A DNA stretch of 55,125 nt from Halanaerobiales bacterium (GTDB lineage Bacteria; Bacillota; Halanaerobiia; Halanaerobiales; Halanaerobiaceae): positions 1-55,125 of the forward strand of contig JADQBT010000021.1 in the NCBI GenBank assembly GCA_016278485.1, given 5' to 3'. Positions 16,629 to 24,584 of this stretch are shown piece after piece (position 1 is the stretch's first letter; every line of letters starts with the position of its first letter). The notes under the pieces are model-generated. The model was given only the letters and a program-made list of their open reading frames with translations, was not told where the DNA came from and did not search any database. A program made the position numbers and the translations under genes.

Positions 16629-17915
16629 CTAATAACCTCTTGCAGTTAATTTGTGAAACCCTAGTTCATTAGTTGAACCTGTTATTGCTTGAATCTCTAC
16701 TTTAATACTACCATCCTTGTTTAAACTACCATCAAATCCACCAGCAATTACATCTGCCACATTTTGCTGACCTATTACTTTATCCATAGCTGGTAAAACA
16801 ATAGTCTGATTAGCATTACCGGCCGTAACAACTGCATCCCCTAATGGATCAGCATCAGCCAGTGATTGTGAGGCACCATCCCGACCTGCATATTCATCTG
16901 TAATCAACACAGTCTGAATGCCTTTTTTCTCTAATTTAGTACAGTTCATAATTAAATCTGCATCAGGGTTACCAAAACCTTCTTCAGATACTATGACTGC
17001 ATCAAGTCCAAGCATTTCAGCTAACTTAGCGGTATAATTTGAAGACCGTTCTTTATCAGCTAATGTAACATTCTCATTGGTAACTATCATACCTATAAAA
17101 TTGTATTCTTTACCATGATAGCGATAAAGATCCTCAATTACTGGATGATTCTGGTGTACATAGGTGGCGTTTTTATCACAAGCTGATACACAATTACCAC
17201 TAATAACTGCACCATCCATAACCTCAGTTGGTGAGATAAGTGTTGGCAGAATCTGCTTGGCATCTACACCATAGACATATGTATCATGGAGAAGACCTTG
17301 ACTCTGCAACATATAAACATAACCAACCTTTGGTAAATCAGGAAATTCTGCTAAAGCTTCATGATATGGTTTGTGTTCATAGCTATCTACTATATCAGGT
17401 TCAATATTACGACCAGCTTCACCTAGATATTTAGCAGCTTTGAGTCCTGCCATTCTCAAGACCTCTTCATGTTCATGCTGTTTCAACTCTTGATCAACAT
17501 CACAGGTCATAACCAGATTATGCAAAGAGGAAAAGGGTGTATATTCTGCACCAGGGCCAGACATATCTATAATACCCTCTTGAAAGCCAACAATCTTTCC
17601 TGTGGTTACAATTGCAGCTCCTTGCAGGGCATGTGTGCGCCCAGAACCAACCATTTCTTCACTGGCCATAAAACCAGGAAAGACACCTCCAGGTCCTTCT
17701 ACCTTAACCCTAGGTTCTATTACATCTTTTACAGGTATAATCCGAACACTATCACCTGGGTGGACAATCTCCAATTCAATAGATGTAATTCGGTCATCTT
17801 TTTTTAAGATGGAAATAAGTTCATCTTTGTTAACATATAAAACACCCGAATCTACTTTAGTTTCATCAGCAAACTGAAGATCATTAATTTTAATTTTACC
17901 CAATTCTAATTTCAT
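16629..17915 (-). CDS. grdE: glycine reductase component B proprotein GrdE (alpha/beta subunits)
   Basis: 428 aa. GrdE is made as a proprotein that cleaves itself before a cysteine, giving two subunits and a pyruvoyl group that forms the Schiff base with glycine. The processing site is visible as ISGNCVSACDKN, with Asn241-Cys242, the position known in this family. The N-terminal part carries HPGDSVRIIPVKDVIEPRVK and GRTHALQGAA. The C-terminal part ends TGSTNELGFHKLTARGY. An excellent AAGGAGGTG site precedes the ATG. It sits between trxA and grdA, the usual order in clostridial grd operons. Confidence 0.96.
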   Translation of the reverse strand: MKLELGKIKINDLQFADETKVDSGVLYVNKDELISILKKDDRITSIELEIVHPGDSVRIIPVKDVIEPRVKVEGPGGVFPGFMASEEMVGSGRTHALQGAAIVTTGKIVGFQEGIIDMSGPGAEYTPFSSLHNLVMTCDVDQELKQHEHEEVLRMAGLKAAKYLGEAGRNIEPDIVDSYEHKPYHEALAEFPDLPKVGYVYMLQSQGLLHDTYVYGVDAKQILPTLISPTEVMDGAVISGNCVSACDKNATYVHQNHPVIEDLYRYHGKEYNFIGMIVTNENVTLADKERSSNYTAKLAEMLGLDAVIVSEEGFGNPDADLIMNCTKLEKKGIQTVLITDEYAGRDGASQSLADADPLGDAVVTAGNANQTIVLPAMDKVIGQQNVADVIAGGFDGSLNKDGSIKVEIQAITGSTNELGFHKLTARGY

Positions 17916-17936
17916 TCTTTCACCTCCTTAAGGAAC

Positions 17937-18257
17937 TTACTCAATCCTAGCTTTAAGCTCTGCTTCAATATCAGCTAATTCAAGCTCATCACCACTCAAA
18001 TGTTCTGCTTTAACACCATTTACATAAAAAACTATCGCAGGCAAACCAAGCACCTTTTGTCCAATCGCTAATCTTCTATTACCTTTGATATCTAATTTAG
18101 CAAATTTAACTTTCTCACCATACTTTTCCGCTAATTTCTGGTAATCTGGCATAAGTTCCATACATAGGTCACAGCTTTCACTCCAAAAATCTACTACAGC
18201 TAGACCCTCATGATTAATAATTTCTTCTTCAAAATTATCCTTATTAAGCTCTAACAT
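17937..18257 (-). CDS. trxA: thioredoxin of the glycine reductase operon
   Basis: 106 aa from the ATG at 18257 (MLELNKDNFEEEI), chosen because GGGAGGTG lies just upstream. It is a single thioredoxin fold with the atypical active site WSESCDLC (Cys29-Cys32) in place of WCGPC; the cis-proline is in LGLPAIVFY. Thioredoxins encoded in grd operons commonly have non-WCGPC motifs and reduce the selenoprotein GrdA after each turnover. The downstream trxB is its reductase. Spacing to grdE is 21 bases. Confidence 0.93.
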   Translation of the reverse strand: MLELNKDNFEEEIINHEGLAVVDFWSESCDLCMELMPDYQKLAEKYGEKVKFAKLDIKGNRRLAIGQKVLGLPAIVFYVNGVKAEHLSGDELELADIEAELKARIE

Positions 18258-18301
18258 TTTTTCACCTCCCTTCAAGTAATAATTTAACCAGCTATTTCAA
18301 G

Positions 18302-18676
18302 CTATATACTAGCTAATCCACTCTCAATTAAAGATAAATCAATCATTTGATAATCATCTAATATATCTGTTGAATACTGCCTCTCTATATGATCAACAGA
18401 AAATTGTTCAACTTTTCTAAGAGAATTTTCAATGATTTGTAAACTCTGAAATGAAATAACATCATCTTTTTCTATGATAATAGTTCGATAAGGATTCTGA
18501 ACCGGCTTCACACTTCCGGCCAGAGGGTGAGTCGTTAGTCTCCAATTTTGGTGAATATGGTCACGAGTAAACCGATAAACTTCGTGTATGTTATCACAAA
18601 ATAATATATTAAAATCGCTTAGTTTTGCACTTACCAATGGGTTATTAGTAAGAACTTTAAATCTTTTTTTATCCAT
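18302..18676 (-). CDS. grdX: GrdX family protein
   Basis: 124 aa, first gene of the glycine reductase operon. It matches the small GrdX family found at the head of grd operons (start MDKKRFKVLTNNPLVSAKL, central HPLAGSVKPVQNPYRTIIIE). The biochemical function of GrdX is not known. It is probably soluble, with no membrane segment or cysteine cluster. The ATG has TAGGAGGA upstream. The leader between promoter and gene contains the glycine riboswitch, so grdX is the first gene released by glycine. Confidence 0.85.
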   Translation of the reverse strand: MDKKRFKVLTNNPLVSAKLSDFNILFCDNIHEVYRFTRDHIHQNWRLTTHPLAGSVKPVQNPYRTIIIEKDDVISFQSLQIIENSLRKVEQFSVDHIERQYSTDILDDYQMIDLSLIESGLASI

Positions 18677-18728
18677 ATTTTCCTCCTAACAAAAGGAACA
18701 AAATCAATAATTATAATCACCAAGACAT

Positions 18729-18769
18729 TAAAAAGAGTAGCAACGGGAAAATAAACCCATTACTACTCT
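18729..18769 (-). terminator. riboswitch-controlled intrinsic terminator
   Basis: A 14-bp stem with some G-T pairs (arms 18769-18756 and 18747-18734, outer part AGAGTAG/CTACTCT) encloses an 8-base T-rich loop and is followed by T residues. Its 5' arm shares bases 18764-18769 with the P1 helix of the second glycine aptamer, so the two folds exclude each other. Glycine binding should prevent termination. Confidence 0.85.
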
Positions 18770-18944
18770 GTCCTTGTACCTGAGAGATTATCAAAAAGAT
18801 TGCTCCTTCGGTGTTTACTAATCTAAACTTTCCAGAGTACTGTCCAGAGATGGTCCTTTCGCCTGAGAGTTTCTACCAGCAACCATGGCTGTTTGCTAGA
18901 TTTACCCCTTCGGCGGCAAATGAATGCCCTCTCCCATCTCTTTC
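18764..18944 (-). ncRNA. tandem glycine riboswitch
   Basis: Two aptamers lie head to tail. Aptamer I runs from about 18944 to 18845 with P1 AGAGATGG/CCATCTCT and the conserved GCCGAAGGGG and CAGGCGAAAGGACC segments. Aptamer II runs from 18839 to 18764 with P1 TACTCTG/CAGAGTA and the related CACCGAAGGAGCAA and CAGGTACAAGGACAG segments. A short linker joins them, as in cooperative gcvT-type switches. The terminator overlap predicts a glycine-ON switch for the grd operon. Confidence 0.95.
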
Positions 18945-18987
18945 AACCAGTATTTATGATATTTTTTTCACAAAATTTTATAATATA

Positions 18988-19016
18988 ATTATACAAGATA
19001 AAAATAATTCTGTCAA
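18988..19016 (-). promoter_or_regulatory. consensus sigma-A promoter of grd operon
   Basis: TTGACA (19011-19016), exactly 17 bases, then TATAAT (18988-18993), both perfect. Transcription would begin near 18981, about 35 bases before the glycine aptamers. Confidence 0.9.
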
Positions 19017-19049
19017 TATCAAATTTCTGAATCAATTTATAATTAATTT

Positions 19050-20414
19050 TTAGACTTCAAGTAATTTCCACTTTCCTTTTTTAAATTTATATAAAACATA
19101 ACTTCCTCTTGCTATCCAGTCAACAACCATCGCCAACCAGGCACCTGCTAAACCCATTCCTAATGGATGTACTAATAGATAACCAAGCCCCAGTCTAAAA
19201 ACCCAGGTTGATATTGTTGTTCCATAGAATACAGTTTTAGTATCACCTGCTCCTCTTAAAGCACCAGCAAAAATAAAATGGGTGCCCATCGGTAACTGAG
19301 AAAAGGCAATTATCCTTAAATTTAAAGATGCCATTTTTATAATATGTGGATCATCTGTATATAACTTAACAAGTATTTCTGGTATTAATAGAAAGATTAA
19401 GGCCATAACACCCATAATCATCATCCCAATTTTCCATGCTTCAAAAGTAGTTTCTTCCGCCTGATCAGGTTTTTTTGCACCTAAATTCTGACCAACCAAA
19501 GTTGTTGCTGCAACCGCAATTCCGAATCCTGGCATATAGGAAATAGATTCTGCATTAAGGGCAATCTGATGAGCTGCAAATGAAACTGTTCCTAGACTAG
19601 CAATTACTCTTACAAATAAAATCTGAGCAAAGCGGCGAACAGTCTCTTCCATCGCAGTTGGAATACCAATCTTAAGAATTCTTTTGATAAGAGAAATATC
19701 GATGCGAAAAAAACCCTTTCTAGGTATTCTAATAATACTTAATCTAGTAAAGACAATTCCCAATAATACTAATCCTCCTGCACCACGTGCCACTGATGTA
19801 GCTAAAGCAGCTCCATTTAATCCCATTGCTGGTAAACCAAAATGACCAAAAATGAGTAGATAGTTGCCTATTACATTTATTATATTAACCATAATATTTA
19901 CTTTCATCGGTAACTTAGTTTCTCCAGCACCTCTAAGTGAAGCAGACACAATAAACCCAATCATTAAAAAAACATAACCCGGCATCAAAATTTTCATATA
20001 TGAACTACCTAGTTCAACTACATCTGATGCTCCGCCCATAATATTTAAAATTGGACTTGCATTAAAATAAAAAATTAAAGCAGAAAAAAGACTTAATAAG
20101 AATACTACAAATATTGATTGTTTTAATACTTCTCCACTCTGCTCTGGCTCACCTTTACCTACAAACCTGGATACTAGCGCCGTTGCACCAACTCCAATTG
20201 CTGCCCCAAGTGACTGCGCAAAAAAGAGCGGCTGCATCGTTAATCCAATCGAAGTAACAGCCGCTGCTCCTAGCCTACCAACCATCATCATATCAACAAT
20301 CTGTGTAATAGTTGCCAGGGATTGTTCAGCAATAACTGGCCAGGCCAGCTTTAATATTATTTTTTTAGCAGGTAAATCCTGCTCAATAAGTTCTTCTGAC
20401 TTACCTTGTTTCAT
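19050..20414 (-). CDS. MATE family efflux transporter
   Basis: 454 aa with about twelve hydrophobic segments in two related halves. Typical MATE features are LAWPVIAEQSLATITQIVDMMMVGRLG at the start of half one and the matching ILKIGIPTAMEETVRRFAQILFVRVIASLG in half two. It exports organic cations or drugs using sodium or proton gradients; the substrate is not predictable. I chose ATG 20414 (MKQGKSEEL) over a GTG nine bases upstream because GAAGGGTG serves it better. It follows the rseC-like gene with a 32-base gap and lies upstream of the grd promoter. Confidence 0.92.
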   Translation of the reverse strand: MKQGKSEELIEQDLPAKKIILKLAWPVIAEQSLATITQIVDMMMVGRLGAAAVTSIGLTMQPLFFAQSLGAAIGVGATALVSRFVGKGEPEQSGEVLKQSIFVVFLLSLFSALIFYFNASPILNIMGGASDVVELGSSYMKILMPGYVFLMIGFIVSASLRGAGETKLPMKVNIMVNIINVIGNYLLIFGHFGLPAMGLNGAALATSVARGAGGLVLLGIVFTRLSIIRIPRKGFFRIDISLIKRILKIGIPTAMEETVRRFAQILFVRVIASLGTVSFAAHQIALNAESISYMPGFGIAVAATTLVGQNLGAKKPDQAEETTFEAWKIGMMIMGVMALIFLLIPEILVKLYTDDPHIIKMASLNLRIIAFSQLPMGTHFIFAGALRGAGDTKTVFYGTTISTWVFRLGLGYLLVHPLGMGLAGAWLAMVVDWIARGSYVLYKFKKGKWKLLEV

Positions 20415-20446
20415 TTTAGTCACCCTTCAATATTGAATATATTATA

Positions 20447-20881
20447 TTAATGCGAAATAATTCTAGTTATCCTAGGTTTAAATGCGGCGTGTTGGCCCAA
20501 AAAGCCATCCAGCAATTTAACCAGAGCAAAAGAAAAGATTAAACCAATGACAGAACCTAAAATTCCTGCTATTTCGCCACTGTTTAACAAAGCTCCCAAA
20601 AACTCTGATCCTAGAAAATAACCAATAAATAATCCAATAATGGGTACTAAATAAATCAACAAAGAAGCGGTTAAGACAGGCTTTGCTCCCATCTCAAGCA
20701 TCACAGTGCTACCGGGTTGGGAATGAAGCGGGTCATCAACTAATACTTCCAGTTCATCAATTTCATGACTATTATCAGCTAGTCCACATTGACTTTCACA
20801 TTTACTACAGGCAGAAGATTTTTCTATTCTAACAAGAGATTTATCTCCTTTATTTTCAAGCACTTTCGCAAGTTCTTTCAT
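20447..20881 (-). CDS. SoxR-reducing system RseC/MucC family protein
   Basis: About 144 aa. The N-terminal domain has a cysteine cluster CSKCESQCG of the RseC type, possibly a metal or Fe-S site. Two membrane helices follow (LTASLLIYLVPIIGLFIGYFLG and GSVIGLIFSFALVKLLDG). RseC-like proteins often accompany Rnf/Rsx electron-transfer complexes, but no rnf gene is here. ATG 20881 (MKELAKVLENKG) is preferred to a GTG at 20890 because AAAGGG sits about eight bases upstream. It probably forms a unit with the MATE gene. Confidence 0.82.
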   Translation of the reverse strand: MKELAKVLENKGDKSLVRIEKSSACSKCESQCGLADNSHEIDELEVLVDDPLHSQPGSTVMLEMGAKPVLTASLLIYLVPIIGLFIGYFLGSEFLGALLNSGEIAGILGSVIGLIFSFALVKLLDGFLGQHAAFKPRITRIISH

Positions 20882-20948
20882 TACTTTCACCCTTTCTTCC
20901 TATTATTATACTGGGGGTGAACGGTAAAATCAATCATCAAATCATAAT

Positions 20949-21098
20949 TTATTTAAAAATACTACATTTATTACATTCAGAACATTTGGCCAACAGATAA
21001 CTATTACATCTTGGGCATTTGAGGCTGTTAAATTCTTTGATTTTTAAATTACAGACGGGACATGTTATTTCTTTTTCTTTAACTTCTTTGCAATCCAT
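20949..21098 (-). CDS. 49-aa zinc-ribbon protein downstream of feoB
   Basis: A short gene found by translating the gap after feoB. It reads MDCKEVKEKEITCPVCNLKI and continues to residue 49 with CPRCN, CSEC and NKC elements, giving nine cysteines. The CPVC and CPRC knuckles make a zinc-ribbon likely, and CSECNKC could be a second metal site. AGGGAG, nine bases before the ATG, overlaps the feoB stop, so it is coupled to feoB. An in-frame ATG at 21107 is less well placed. Small cysteine-rich proteins are often found after feoB, but I recognise no named family. Confidence 0.75.
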   Translation of the reverse strand: MDCKEVKEKEITCPVCNLKIKEFNSLKCPRCNSYLLAKCSECNKCSIFK

Positions 21099-21111
21099 AA
21101 TTGTCATCTCC

Positions 21112-22968
21112 CTAATTCAAAAAGATATTAACAATACCGCCAGTTAAAAAAGCTGCACCCCAACTACCAAACCAGATCATAATAGATTCTTTTAAATTAC
21201 GTTCTTTAACCATAATCATCATTGCTGCTATACAGGGTACAAATAAGGTTAACGTAATTAATGCAATTGTTGTCTGTCCAGCAGTCAGAACCATAGTGCT
21301 TAAACCAGCTGCACCAAAGTCACGTCTAATTATCCCCATAACAAAAGCTGTCGCTGCTTCAGCAGGCAAACCTAACCAGCCCGTTGTCAATGGTCTAGCA
21401 AATTCTGAAATCATAGTTAATAAGCCAGTCTGCTTCATTAAAGTTATAAGTATAGCTCCCAGCACAAAAATTGGTCCTGCTTCTTTGATAAAAGCAACAC
21501 TCTGCTGATACGTTTTTTTCAAAACATTCCTTGGATCTGGTAAACGCAGTGGAGGTAAGTCAAGTAATAGATCACTTGATTCACCTGGCAATACTTTGTT
21601 TAAAAAAGTCCCAGCGGCAACATAGACTATAAAAATTGTTAGTACATAAATTAATATATATTTATATCCCAGCGGAACTATTAGACCTGCAATTACACCC
21701 AACTGAGCTGAACATGGGATTGCCAGACCAAGCAAAAAGATTGCAATAATCCTTTCTCTTTTTGTACCAAGCAATCTTGTCGTAATCGTTGCCATTGTTA
21801 CACAACCAAACCCGAGTAACATTGGAATAATAGCCCGTCCATTTAAGCCTAATTTCTGCAAAAATCTATCAACTAAAACAGCAATCCGCGGCAAATATCC
21901 GGAATCTTCTAAAATGGCAAGTAATAAGTAAAACCCAGCTACAAGTGGTAATAAAAGGCCAAATGTATAGGTAACTGCCATCGTCAAGATACCAAATTCT
22001 CCACCCAATATTTCACCAAAAAAATTATTAAGTCCAACCGAATTACTAATCAAGGCTCTTATTATAGGCTCATATCTATCTAGAAAAAACCATTCTTCTG
22101 TCCAATAAACAACTGTCTGAGCGACAAAAACACCAATGAATTTATAAATAATATATAAAAGAAGGCCAAGTAAGGGGATACCAGTAATTGGTTTAACCAT
22201 CCAGCTACTTAATTTATTCTTAAAAAGACTCTTACTCTGATTATAATGAACCGTTTCATTGACAATTTCATCTACACGTTGTCTTCTTTTTATGTAGATT
22301 TCTTCCCGAGCACCTACCGCAATATTTCCATATTCAGCAATTTCGTTCTCATCTTCTTCTAAAAGCAACAAAGCATCAGCCCTGTTCCTTGTTTTTTCAG
22401 TAACTATAAAGAGTTTCTCCTTCAGATCAGGGTATTTACTAAATATTGAATTCCCATTAGTAGCCAGTCCAAGTGAAGCTTTAATTTCAGATAATCCTTC
22501 ACCTTTAGAGGCAACAGTAGGGATGACTGGTACTCCAAGTTGATCCTCAAGTTTATTAATATCAATTTCAATATTATTTCTTTTAACCTCGTCCATCATG
22601 TTTAATGCAACCAGTACAGGTTTACCTAGATCAATCAATTGTTGCGTTAAAAATAGATCTCTTTCTAGATGACTGGCATCAATTACATTAACTACGATAT
22701 CAGCAGAGAGAATAAAATCCCGGGCCACTCGTTCTTCATCATTAAGTGAACCTACCCCATAGACTCCAGGTGTATCAAAAACAGCATCATTTTCAAATTT
22801 ACCACTACTAATATCAAGTGTAGTACCTGGGTAATTAGATACACTTACATAAAGACCTGTAAGATAATTAAAAAATATAGATTTACCTACATTAGGATTA
22901 CCAACCAGCACAATATTTCGATCTGCAGCAAAATTATCGTCTAATCTCTCAGGAGCACAACAATCCAT
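21112..22968 (-). CDS. feoB: ferrous iron transport protein B
   Basis: 618 aa. The N-terminal G domain has GNPNVGKSIFFNYLTG (G1), DTPGVY (G3) and ALNMMDE (G4). A helical region precedes a membrane domain with two Gate segments (GFGCVTMATITTRLLGTKRER and FVPCIAAM), each with the cysteine typical of the Fe(II) pore. The N-terminus starts MDCCAPERLDD, an unusual cysteine pair ahead of the G domain. It begins directly after the feoA stop and is controlled by the same Fur-type promoter. It is somewhat shorter than the E. coli protein, as is common in Firmicutes. Confidence 0.95.
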   Translation of the reverse strand: MDCCAPERLDDNFAADRNIVLVGNPNVGKSIFFNYLTGLYVSVSNYPGTTLDISSGKFENDAVFDTPGVYGVGSLNDEERVARDFILSADIVVNVIDASHLERDLFLTQQLIDLGKPVLVALNMMDEVKRNNIEIDINKLEDQLGVPVIPTVASKGEGLSEIKASLGLATNGNSIFSKYPDLKEKLFIVTEKTRNRADALLLLEEDENEIAEYGNIAVGAREEIYIKRRQRVDEIVNETVHYNQSKSLFKNKLSSWMVKPITGIPLLGLLLYIIYKFIGVFVAQTVVYWTEEWFFLDRYEPIIRALISNSVGLNNFFGEILGGEFGILTMAVTYTFGLLLPLVAGFYLLLAILEDSGYLPRIAVLVDRFLQKLGLNGRAIIPMLLGFGCVTMATITTRLLGTKRERIIAIFLLGLAIPCSAQLGVIAGLIVPLGYKYILIYVLTIFIVYVAAGTFLNKVLPGESSDLLLDLPPLRLPDPRNVLKKTYQQSVAFIKEAGPIFVLGAILITLMKQTGLLTMISEFARPLTTGWLGLPAEAATAFVMGIIRRDFGAAGLSTMVLTAGQTTIALITLTLFVPCIAAMMIMVKERNLKESIMIWFGSWGAAFLTGGIVNIFLN

Positions 22969-23196
22969 TTAAACTGCTCCCTTCAATCTCACATTAATTT
23001 TTTCCGCCATCTTACGACCAATGGCAACTTCCTGCAAATTTTTCCTCAAGATAACTGGGCCACCACGCAATATTCCAGCACACTCAACCTCACTACCTTC
23101 ACCAATACCAAAACGCAGTGCCTGCAAGCGCGTCATTTTATCTACTATTTTTTCTATAACTACTTTATTTCCTGATTTTGTATCTGCCAGTGTCAT
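22969..23196 (-). CDS. feoA: ferrous iron transport protein A
   Basis: 75-aa SH3-like FeoA protein (KSGNKVVIEKIVDKMTRLQALRFGIGEGSEVEC, given here only by its ends: KSGNKVV to GSEVEC). It has the family's later VAIGRKMAEKINV motif. FeoA is a cytoplasmic partner needed for FeoB-mediated Fe(II) uptake. ATG 23196 has GGGAGG six bases upstream; the longer frame start at 23217 has no such site. It is the first gene of the feo operon and abuts feoB. Confidence 0.9.
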   Translation of the reverse strand: MTLADTKSGNKVVIEKIVDKMTRLQALRFGIGEGSEVECAGILRGGPVILRKNLQEVAIGRKMAEKINVRLKGAV

Positions 23197-23228
23197 TTTT
23201 AGCCTCCCTAAAATCATTTTCTAATCAT

Positions 23229-23257
23229 ATTATAATGAAAATGATTCTCAATGTCAA
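23229..23257 (-). promoter_or_regulatory. feo promoter with embedded Fur box
   Basis: TTGACA (23252-23257), 17 bases, TATAAT (23229-23234). The spacer is filled by a 7-1-7 dyad TGAGAATCATTTTCA (23236-23250), one base off perfect symmetry and close to the Bacillus Fur box TGATAATNATTATCA. Bound Fur would block RNA polymerase when iron is plentiful. Confidence 0.88.
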
Positions 23258-23281
23258 TCAAAACTAAAAAAAACTAGTAAT

Positions 23282-23890
23282 TTACTCAACTTTATTTTCA
23301 TTTACTTCTAGTATATGATATTCATATGCATTTATGATTTGTGTGTTTTTATAAGTGATTTTTCTTTTTTGTTTACTATATGAAAGATGTTGATGGCCGT
23401 GAATAAAGTATTGAGGCTCATATTTATCAATTAAATAACGAAAAACCTTAAAACCTCGATGAGCAAAGCCTGTCCCATCATGCAGGCCAAAAGGTGGATT
23501 ATGTGTTAAAATAATATCGATATTTTTTTTAAACAATATTTGGGGCCAGACTTTAGTATATTCCCACCACATTTCCCATTCTCGATACTGTACACCTTTG
23601 CCATTATACCAAACAGAACCTTCTAACCCGAGAATAGTCAGGCCCTGAAAATCAATTATTTTACCATGAATATTTTCACACCCTAAAGGTGGATTAATCT
23701 TATAATCATGATCATGATTACCTCTCACATAAAGAACTGGTGCTCCTTTAACCATTGTCACCAGAAAAGAAAGATATTTAGGCTTCAAGTCACCTGCTGA
23801 TAAAATTAAATCAATGTCATTCCATCTTTCTTTATCAAAATAATCATATAAAGTTTTATGAATTTTATCCGCCACCATTAGTATCTTCAT
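23282..23890 (-). CDS. calcineurin-like metallophosphoesterase
   Basis: 202 aa from ATG 23890 (MKILMVADKIHK), chosen for GAGGG seven bases upstream. Metal ligand motifs are VADK near the start, SAGDLK, VRGNHDHD, LTHNPPFG and FIHGHQHL, matching the GD...GNHD...H...GHxH signature of the family. It lacks a signal peptide. Substrate is unknown: related proteins act on cyclic nucleotides, phosphoproteins or nucleic acid ends. It overlaps the ParB-like gene by 26 bases, so the two are translationally coupled and may work together. Confidence 0.85.
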   Translation of the reverse strand: MKILMVADKIHKTLYDYFDKERWNDIDLILSAGDLKPKYLSFLVTMVKGAPVLYVRGNHDHDYKINPPLGCENIHGKIIDFQGLTILGLEGSVWYNGKGVQYREWEMWWEYTKVWPQILFKKNIDIILTHNPPFGLHDGTGFAHRGFKVFRYLIDKYEPQYFIHGHQHLSYSKQKRKITYKNTQIINAYEYHILEVNENKVE

Positions 23891-24488
23891 TATTTTTTCC
23901 CTCATTACTATCTATATTTAATCCCGTAATATAATTATAGTCGACTTCAAAACGACCATCTATTTCATTTTGATTTAATAAAAAAGGCGTAAATTGTTTA
24001 TTATACCAGTAATCAGCTTTTTCAGTAATAGTTTTTATTACTGAACCCAGACCATTATTATCATCTGAATCTTCACCTGGGCATTTTCCACTTCCACATC
24101 TATGCTGAAAATCTTGCTTAACTCGATCTGAAAAATAATACTCTATTACCTCAGCATCAATAAATGCCCGATCAACTTCACGACTAGCCAGGACGCGATG
24201 ATGGCCATCAATTAAGTAGTATTCATCTTTCACTTTATAGACAGAAATCGCCGGCATATGGACTGTTGCATCCTGAAGAGCATCTTTAATTTGCTGAAAT
24301 TTTGTTGATGTTCTTTTTACTTTATTCCAGTATTTATCATCCTGACAGCGACTAACTGTCCCAATAACTTTAGAGACTGGAATTGCTTTAACACCTTTAT
24401 AACTTCTAGAAGCAATCTGTAAATGACCATAGTCTGCTTCAAAGCATCGAAAATGCTTCTTCTTAAATATATCTCTTAAATTCAACAT
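23865..24488 (-). CDS. ParB/sulfiredoxin-fold nuclease-like protein
   Basis: 207 aa from ATG 24488 with GGAGG eight bases upstream. The centre has the ParB/Srx fold: MPAISVYKVKDEYYLIDGHH followed by RVLAS, the GHHR motif that in relatives binds nucleotide phosphate. N- and C-terminal parts are not recognised. A short CGSGKCPGED element after the domain could bind metal. There is no helix-turn-helix of true partitioning ParB proteins, so chromosome segregation is unlikely. It precedes and overlaps the metallophosphoesterase gene. Function unknown. Confidence 0.72.
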   Translation of the reverse strand: MLNLRDIFKKKHFRCFEADYGHLQIASRSYKGVKAIPVSKVIGTVSRCQDDKYWNKVKRTSTKFQQIKDALQDATVHMPAISVYKVKDEYYLIDGHHRVLASREVDRAFIDAEVIEYYFSDRVKQDFQHRCGSGKCPGEDSDDNNGLGSVIKTITEKADYWYNKQFTPFLLNQNEIDGRFEVDYNYITGLNIDSNEGKNNEDTNGGG

Positions 24489-24540
24489 CAAAATTCCTCC
24501 TTATTCTTATAATCTTATTAACTTATTTTCATTATAGAGG

Positions 24541-24568
24541 GAGGGTTCTCTAATTTTAGAGAACCCTC
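24541..24568 (-). terminator. hairpin after leuS, probable weak terminator
   Basis: Perfect 13-base arms (24541-24553 and 24556-24568, each with GAGGGTTCTC or its complement) lie 17 bases beyond the leuS stop. The following minus-strand bases are CCTCTATAATG, with no T-run, so termination may be partial and the downstream ParB-like gene could receive leuS transcripts. Confidence 0.6.
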
Positions 24569-24584
24569 TGTTATAATCTTAATA

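Noticed and set aside
17469-17877. Two overlapping plus-strand frames
   Set aside because: Both are shadows of grdE on the opposite strand.
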